Shown one piece after another: positions 59,775-64,000 of a stretch of DNA of 64,000 nucleotides. How positions within the stretch are numbered: the stretch's first letter is position 1; each line of letters opens with the position of its first letter. Source of the stretch: Roseibium polysiphoniae (GTDB lineage: Bacteria > Pseudomonadota > Alphaproteobacteria > Rhizobiales > Stappiaceae). The notes under the pieces were generated by a model that ran no database searches, was not told where the DNA came from, and was given only the letters and a program-made list of their open reading frames with translations. The translations under genes and the position numbers were made by a program. The DNA lies in NCBI RefSeq assembly GCF_014842925.1, contig NZ_JACYXJ010000006.1, positions 62,001 to 126,000 of the forward strand. The letters are read 5' to 3'.

Positions 59775-61127
59775 TTACCAACGGCGCTCAAACCTGCGGC
59801 GCAGGATGATCGCAAGAATATTCATTGAGAGCAGGAAGACGAGCAGGACGATGATGCCGCCCCAGGCTTTCTCGTAGAAAGCGTAGTCCGCACGTGCCGC
59901 CCAAGTGTAGATCTGTGCAGGCATGGCCGAGTTTGGCTCGGTGAAGCCGGCGATCAGGCCATCGGGATAACCGCGGGCAACGAAACCAACCATGCCGATC
60001 AGAAGCAGCGGAGCTGTTTCTCCAAGGGCCTGCGCAAGACCGATGATCGTCCCGGTCAAAATTCCCGGCATCGCCAGTGGCAGCACATGATGGAAAATGG
60101 CCTGCATCTTGGAGGCGCCAATACCCAGCGCAGCATCGCGGATGCTCGGCGGGACAGCCTTCAAGGACGCCCGCGTCGAGATGATGATTGTCGGCAGGGT
60201 CATTAGCGTCAGCACCAGACCGCCAACCAGCGGCGCGGACTGCGGCAGATGCATGAACTGGATGAACACAGCAAGGCCGAGGATACCAAACACGATGGAC
60301 GGAACGGCGGCCAGGTTCGAGATGTTCACCTCGATCATGTCCGTGATCCGGTTCTGGGGTGCGAACTCTTCCAGATAGATCGACGCGGCCACACCAATTG
60401 GCAGCGACAGGAAGAGAACAACCAGCATCATGAAGAAGGAACCGACAGCCGAAGCGCCGATGCCAGCTCCGCCCGGGTTATCAACGCCGGAGTCTGCCCC
60501 GGTGATGAAGTTCCAGTTGAATGCGGTCTTGATGATTCCGGCCTCGACAAGTGCGTCAGCAATATCCAGGTCCGACTTCATCAGGAAGCGGCTGTCGACG
60601 ATATTGTCACGCGTGACGCGGCCATTCATGTAGCCATCGACACGCGACGAAGCTGCCAGTTCGAAGCCAACCGGCTGGCCGATCTGATCCGGGTTTTCCC
60701 GGAAGAAGGACCGGATCGTGTTGCCCGGCTTACCGAGCAGACGCTCGATTGCAGCTTCATCGAAGGGAACCGTCACGCCGCTCTCATCGAGCTGCTGCTT
60801 GAGGCCTGAGATAAACAGGTTCTCGTAGGCACGTGTCTTGAAGAGCTGCTTTTCAGCATCATCAAACTGTTCCTGGGAGACTGCAAACTCAACCTCGACG
60901 ACAGTCCGGGTAAATGCCGGAGTGCCTTCGCTGATGATGGACACAGCAAGCACCACGAGGAAGAACAGCCCGATCAGGATCGCGGTAATGCCGTAGGCCT
61001 TGAAGCGTGTCTCGGAGGCGTTGCGCTTTTGCGTCAGCTTGTCCAGCGCATAGAGGGATTTCCCCTTGGCTGGCGCTGCTGGCGTCTCGGCAGATGATGG
61101 TGCCGGAGAAAGGGTTGTCTCGGTCAT
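59775..61127 (-). CDS. pstA: Phosphate ABC transporter permease PstA (enlarged, DUF3333 type)
   Basis: Inner-membrane permease of 450 residues, against about 300 in E. coli. The C-terminal 270 residues hold the core permease with [20 protein letters not shown] and the ABC-coupling loop [24 protein letters not shown]. The N-terminal half has an early helix (about 48-70) and a periplasmic segment of about 150 residues, the DUF3333 type known in alphaproteobacteria. It starts in the pstC stop (TGATG, one-base overlap). Confidence 0.93.
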   Translation of the reverse strand: MTETTLSPAPSSAETPAAPAKGKSLYALDKLTQKRNASETRFKAYGITAILIGLFFLVVLAVSIISEGTPAFTRTVVEVEFAVSQEQFDDAEKQLFKTRAYENLFISGLKQQLDESGVTVPFDEAAIERLLGKPGNTIRSFFRENPDQIGQPVGFELAASSRVDGYMNGRVTRDNIVDSRFLMKSDLDIADALVEAGIIKTAFNWNFITGADSGVDNPGGAGIGASAVGSFFMMLVVLFLSLPIGVAASIYLEEFAPQNRITDMIEVNISNLAAVPSIVFGILGLAVFIQFMHLPQSAPLVGGLVLTLMTLPTIIISTRASLKAVPPSIRDAALGIGASKMQAIFHHVLPLAMPGILTGTIIGLAQALGETAPLLLIGMVGFVARGYPDGLIAGFTEPNSAMPAQIYTWAARADYAFYEKAWGGIIVLLVFLLSMNILAIILRRRFERRW

Positions 61128-62599
61128 CAGTCGTACTGCTCCCGGTATTTGCGCACGATGTAGAGCGCGACGATGTTCAGACCAAGGGTCACGACAAAGA
61201 GGGTCATCCCCAGTGCAAAGGCCACCAGAGCTTCGGGAGACGCGAAGTCCGCATCACCGGTCAGCTGGCTGACGATCTTGGCGGTGACAGTCGTCATGGC
61301 CTCGAAAGGATTGAGGCTGAGGCGGGCCGCAGCACCGGCTCCCAGCACCACGATCATGGTTTCACCAATGGCGCGCGAAGCTGCCAGCAGGATGGCACCG
61401 ACGATGCCCGGAAGAGCGGCCGGCAGGATCACCTGTTTGACGGTCTCGGATTTGGTTGCGCCCAGTCCATAAGAACCATCACGCATGGCCTGAGGCACTG
61501 CATTGATGATGTCATCGGACAGAGAGCTGACGAACGGGATCAACATGATGCCCATGACCAGACCGGCTGTCATCACGGCCGTTCCGGCCTGCATGATGCC
61601 GATACCCTCATCGCCGAAGACCGACAGAAGCAGAGGGCCGACTGTCAGGAGTGCGAAGAGACCGTAAACGATGGTCGGGATACCGGCGAGAACCTCCAGA
61701 AGCGGCTTGGCCACCGCACGAACGCGGGGACCGGCGTATTCCGAGAGATAGATCGCCGCGAAAAGGCCGACCGGGACGGCAACCGCAAGAGCAACGATCG
61801 AAATATAGAACGTGCCCCAGAGCAGCGGGATAATGCCCAGCTCTGACGATCCGCCGCGACCGGAGAAGCTCGGCGACCAGGTCAGACCTGTGAAGAAGTC
61901 AATGGCCGGATAGAGCCTGAAGAATTCGATGGTGTTGAACACCAGCGACAGCACGATACCGATCGTCGTCAAAATGGCGATCGAAGCAGCACCAATCAGA
62001 AGCGCCTTCACGCCGCCTTCAACGGTGTTGCGCGCCCAGAAATCGGCTTTGGTCTCGCGCAAACCCCACAGGGCGCCAATGACAGCAACAAGAAGCACGG
62101 CGATTGCCATGATCAGGCTTGCGGTCGCATCCAGAATTCGGAACCGCTGAGCCGCGCGCATAACGGGCTGTGTGATCTCGGAGGTGACGATCTGGCCGGC
62201 CTCCTTGAGGCGGGCGGTGATGTCGTTGAAGTCAGCGCGTGCGTTGCGAGCGAAATCATCCGTGATCTCACCCATCGCAACTGCGTTGTCCAATCCCCTG
62301 GCTGCACGCCGAACTTCCGCCATCACCAGACCGCGAGAAGACCCCTCGCTGATCGCAGAGTCCGGGATCATGCCGGAGATGGAGTTGTCAATGTAGAATG
62401 GCTGCGCCAAGAGCCAGACAATCATCAGCAAGAAGGCCGGCACGGCGGCTTTCATCGCGACGTTGGCACCGTAATATGATGGAAGCGAGTGCAGTTTCCG
62501 CCGCTCTCCCCCAGCACTGGCCAAGGCCCGCGACCGCCCCAGAACGTAACCCACCGTAGCGACGGCGAGGACGATCAAGATGAGCCAAAATAAAGGCAT
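61127..62599 (-). CDS. pstC: Phosphate ABC transporter permease PstC (enlarged)
   Basis: Inner-membrane permease of 490 residues, against about 320 in E. coli. Two N-terminal helices (about 2-22 and 50-70) flank an additional periplasmic part up to about 160. The core permease has SIVALAVAVPVGLFAAIYLSEYAGPRVR and the ABC-contact YGLGATKSETVKQVILPAALPGIVGA. It pairs with PstA, coupled by overlapping codons, and follows pstS after an intercistronic hairpin. Confidence 0.93.
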   Translation of the reverse strand: MPLFWLILIVLAVATVGYVLGRSRALASAGGERRKLHSLPSYYGANVAMKAAVPAFLLMIVWLLAQPFYIDNSISGMIPDSAISEGSSRGLVMAEVRRAARGLDNAVAMGEITDDFARNARADFNDITARLKEAGQIVTSEITQPVMRAAQRFRILDATASLIMAIAVLLVAVIGALWGLRETKADFWARNTVEGGVKALLIGAASIAILTTIGIVLSLVFNTIEFFRLYPAIDFFTGLTWSPSFSGRGGSSELGIIPLLWGTFYISIVALAVAVPVGLFAAIYLSEYAGPRVRAVAKPLLEVLAGIPTIVYGLFALLTVGPLLLSVFGDEGIGIMQAGTAVMTAGLVMGIMLIPFVSSLSDDIINAVPQAMRDGSYGLGATKSETVKQVILPAALPGIVGAILLAASRAIGETMIVVLGAGAAARLSLNPFEAMTTVTAKIVSQLTGDADFASPEALVAFALGMTLFVVTLGLNIVALYIVRKYREQYD

Positions 62600-62640
62600 C
62601 TGCTTCCCCGAAAGTTTTTCGACAATGTAAGTCAGGAAGG

Positions 62641-62666
62641 AAAAGGGGCGGCGAAAGCGCCGCCCC
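62641..62666 (-). terminator. Intercistronic hairpin between pstS and pstC
   Basis: A perfect 9-bp stem (GGGGCGGCG at 62645-62653 with CGCCGCCCC at 62658-62666), loop AAAG. On the minus strand it is followed by TTTTCC, a partial terminator. It would favour pstS mRNA over the downstream genes. Confidence 0.75.
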
Positions 62667-62683
62667 GATCGAGCGAAACTCGA

Positions 62684-63721
62684 TTACTTCATTGTTTCTT
62701 CAGCATCGATCGATGCCTGAACGGCAGCGAGCTCTGGATCGGAAACCAGGCCATACTGAGCCAGCGGGCCCTGAGGACCAGCGATTTCGTCAGCGATGAA
62801 GAACTGTGCGTATTCCTTCAGACCTGGGATCACGCCGATGTGTGCCTTCTTGACGTAGAAGAACAGCGGGCGGGAAACCGGATACTCGCCAGAAGCGATG
62901 GTCTCGGTGGAAGGAGCAACGTCGCCCATGGTGGCAACCTTGAGCTTGTCGGTGTTGTTCTCGTAGAACGCCAGACCGAAGACGCCGATGCCGTTGGAGT
63001 TGGAGTCGATGCGTGCCAGGGTCTCGGTGTAGTCACCGTCGATGTCGGTGGACTTGCCGTCAGCGCGAACGTTGAGACATGCGTCTTCAGCGTCGTCTTC
63101 AGACATGCCGCCGTCCATCATGGCTTTCATGGCACCAGTGTCTTCACAACCTTTAAGAAGAACCTTGTCTTCGAAAACTTCGCGAGTACCGTGCTTTGTG
63201 CCCGGGATGAACATGGCAATTTCAACGTCCGGCAGGTCAGAGTTGAACTCAGCCCAAGAGTTGTATGAGTTGTCGACGATTGCGCCGTCCTTGAGAACCT
63301 TTGCGCCGATAGCATTGAAGATATCGGAAGGCTGGAACGCCGTGAAAGCCGGGCCGCTCTGCTGAGAAGCGAAAACGATCCCATCGTAGCCGATGCGAAC
63401 TTCGATGATGTCTTTGACACCAGCTTCAGCACAGGCCTTGATTTCTTTTTCGCGGATTTTGCGCGATGCGTTTGCAACGTCGATGGTGTTCTCGCCGACG
63501 CCTTCACAGAAACGCTTCAGGCCAGCGGAGGAACCGCCGGACTCAACGACTGGAGTCGGGAAGTCGGTGTTTTCGCCGAAAGCTTCTGCAACGATGGACG
63601 CGTAAGGCAGAACTGTGGAAGAACCAGCGATCTGGACCTGGTCACGAGCCTGAGCAGCGCCAACAAATGCGGTGGAAGCAACGGCCAGAGCGGTTGCGCT
63701 AACGAGGGTCTTAAATTTCAC
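62684..63721 (-). CDS. pstS: Phosphate-binding protein PstS
   Basis: Periplasmic phosphate receptor of the Pst importer, 345 residues. A signal peptide covers about 1-25 (KTLVSATALAVASTAFVGAAQA). Phosphate-contact segments are IAGSSTVLPYASI near 31-43, ESGGSSAGLKRFCEGVG near 59-75, PGTKHGTREVFED and the late SNGIGVFGLAFYE. Start is a GTG at 63721, nine bases after AGGGAG; a TTG at 63745 is the only upstream alternative. First of the pst operon with a candidate PHO box upstream. Confidence 0.94.
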   Translation of the reverse strand: MKFKTLVSATALAVASTAFVGAAQARDQVQIAGSSTVLPYASIVAEAFGENTDFPTPVVESGGSSAGLKRFCEGVGENTIDVANASRKIREKEIKACAEAGVKDIIEVRIGYDGIVFASQQSGPAFTAFQPSDIFNAIGAKVLKDGAIVDNSYNSWAEFNSDLPDVEIAMFIPGTKHGTREVFEDKVLLKGCEDTGAMKAMMDGGMSEDDAEDACLNVRADGKSTDIDGDYTETLARIDSNSNGIGVFGLAFYENNTDKLKVATMGDVAPSTETIASGEYPVSRPLFFYVKKAHIGVIPGLKEYAQFFIADEIAGPQGPLAQYGLVSDPELAAVQASIDAEETMK

Positions 63722-63817
63722 TTGACCACTCCCTTTGAATGTCAAGGTTTCTTGGATATCGCAGACTTTCTAGCCTGTGCGATGGCTGCGACCCTAGTGG
63801 TCACGCATGTGACTTCT

Positions 63818-63846
63818 ATGACTATTTGATATCAGTTTTGTGACGA
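63818..63846 (-). promoter_or_regulatory. Candidate PHO box upstream of pstS
   Basis: On the minus strand three 7-mers occur at exact 11-base spacing: TCGTCAC-AAAA-CTGATAT-CAAA-TAGTCAT. They match the PhoB half-site CTGTCAT at 4, 5 and 5 of 7 positions. The 3' edge is 97 bases before the pstS start. The 150 bases beyond it to the window edge are AT-rich; a short minus-strand frame entering from the edge and stopping at 63937 could be the end of an upstream gene but is not recognised. Confidence 0.5.
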
Positions 63847-64000
63847 TATAAATTATTGATTTTATTGATAATTTTTATATTTTACGGCTTTTCCTTACAA
63901 AGCGCTGAACGGCTTTATGAAAGGGCCTTAGCAATTATCGCAGGGCTTGAAGTCCGTAAGGTAAAATACCCTCATCGAGACGAACTGTAATCCGCCATGG

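Noticed and set aside
1-64000. CRISPR arrays, insertion sequences, prophage or toxin-antitoxin genes
   Set aside because: I saw no regularly spaced direct repeats, no transposase or phage proteins, and no small paired toxin-antitoxin frames.

Overview
The window is 64 kb of chromosome from an alphaproteobacterium. The sequence itself points there: a GcrA cell-cycle regulator with a perfect TTAA-N7-TTAA (CtrA-type) site in front of it, a PodJ-like polarity protein, a class I lysyl-tRNA synthetase, a SAM-II riboswitch before metZ, a GAAC-N7-GAAC (alphaproteobacterial LexA-type) site, and enlarged PstC/PstA permeases. Gene content resembles marine Hyphomicrobiales of the Stappiaceae (Roseibium/Labrenzia type), but that placement is inference. 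Coding density is high and the genes are housekeeping or conserved accessory genes. I see no prophage, insertion sequence, CRISPR array or clear pseudogene.

1-10.3 kb holds all four members of the Lhr-Pde-Exo-Lig DNA repair set, but split up. An ATP-dependent ligase runs off the left edge (-). A DEAD-box RNA helicase (+), a secreted LprI/PAN-like protein (+), an NTF2-like protein and the ligase-associated exonuclease (-), and an SH3/DUF4189 protein (-) follow. The Lhr-type helicase and PdeM phosphoesterase (+) come last, behind a LexA-type site. 10.3-16.2 kb has a TIGR02186/TauE pair and the PodJ-like protein. 16.6-22.9 kb is a beta-oxidation block: MerR/LiuR-type regulator, acyl-CoA dehydrogenase, thiolase and FadB/FadJ-type multifunctional enzyme, with a strong promoter and a perfect 20-bp inverted-repeat operator. 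23-26.5 kb has three tandem AraC-family paralogues.

27-41.8 kb is mixed: DUF6460-like protein, histone-deacetylase-family hydrolase, MATE pump, pyrD, DUF952, an S24-type regulator lacking its nucleophile, a membrane-tethered SNase-like protein, yigZ, dcd, SAM-II/metZ, LysE exporter with a divergent LysR regulator, a CDP-alcohol phosphotransferase, apaG, a TerB-like protein and lysK. 41.8-43.6 kb carries a NaChBac-type voltage-gated channel followed by a second gene that looks like a diverged copy without S4 gating arginines and with an altered selectivity filter. I consider this the most unusual object in the window. A tRNA-Gly(CCC) follows, its 3' end overlapped by an antisense glycosyltransferase gene.

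45.8-56.4 kb has a periplasmic binding protein, a sterol-desaturase-family enzyme, an alpha/beta hydrolase, an RND efflux pair, hslO and argF-argD. 56.4-64 kb has gcrA and, convergent with it, the Pho regulon block pstS-pstC-pstA-pstB-phoU-phoB with a candidate PHO box. Start codons were re-chosen from Shine-Dalgarno spacing and family alignment where the longest open frame was clearly too long.
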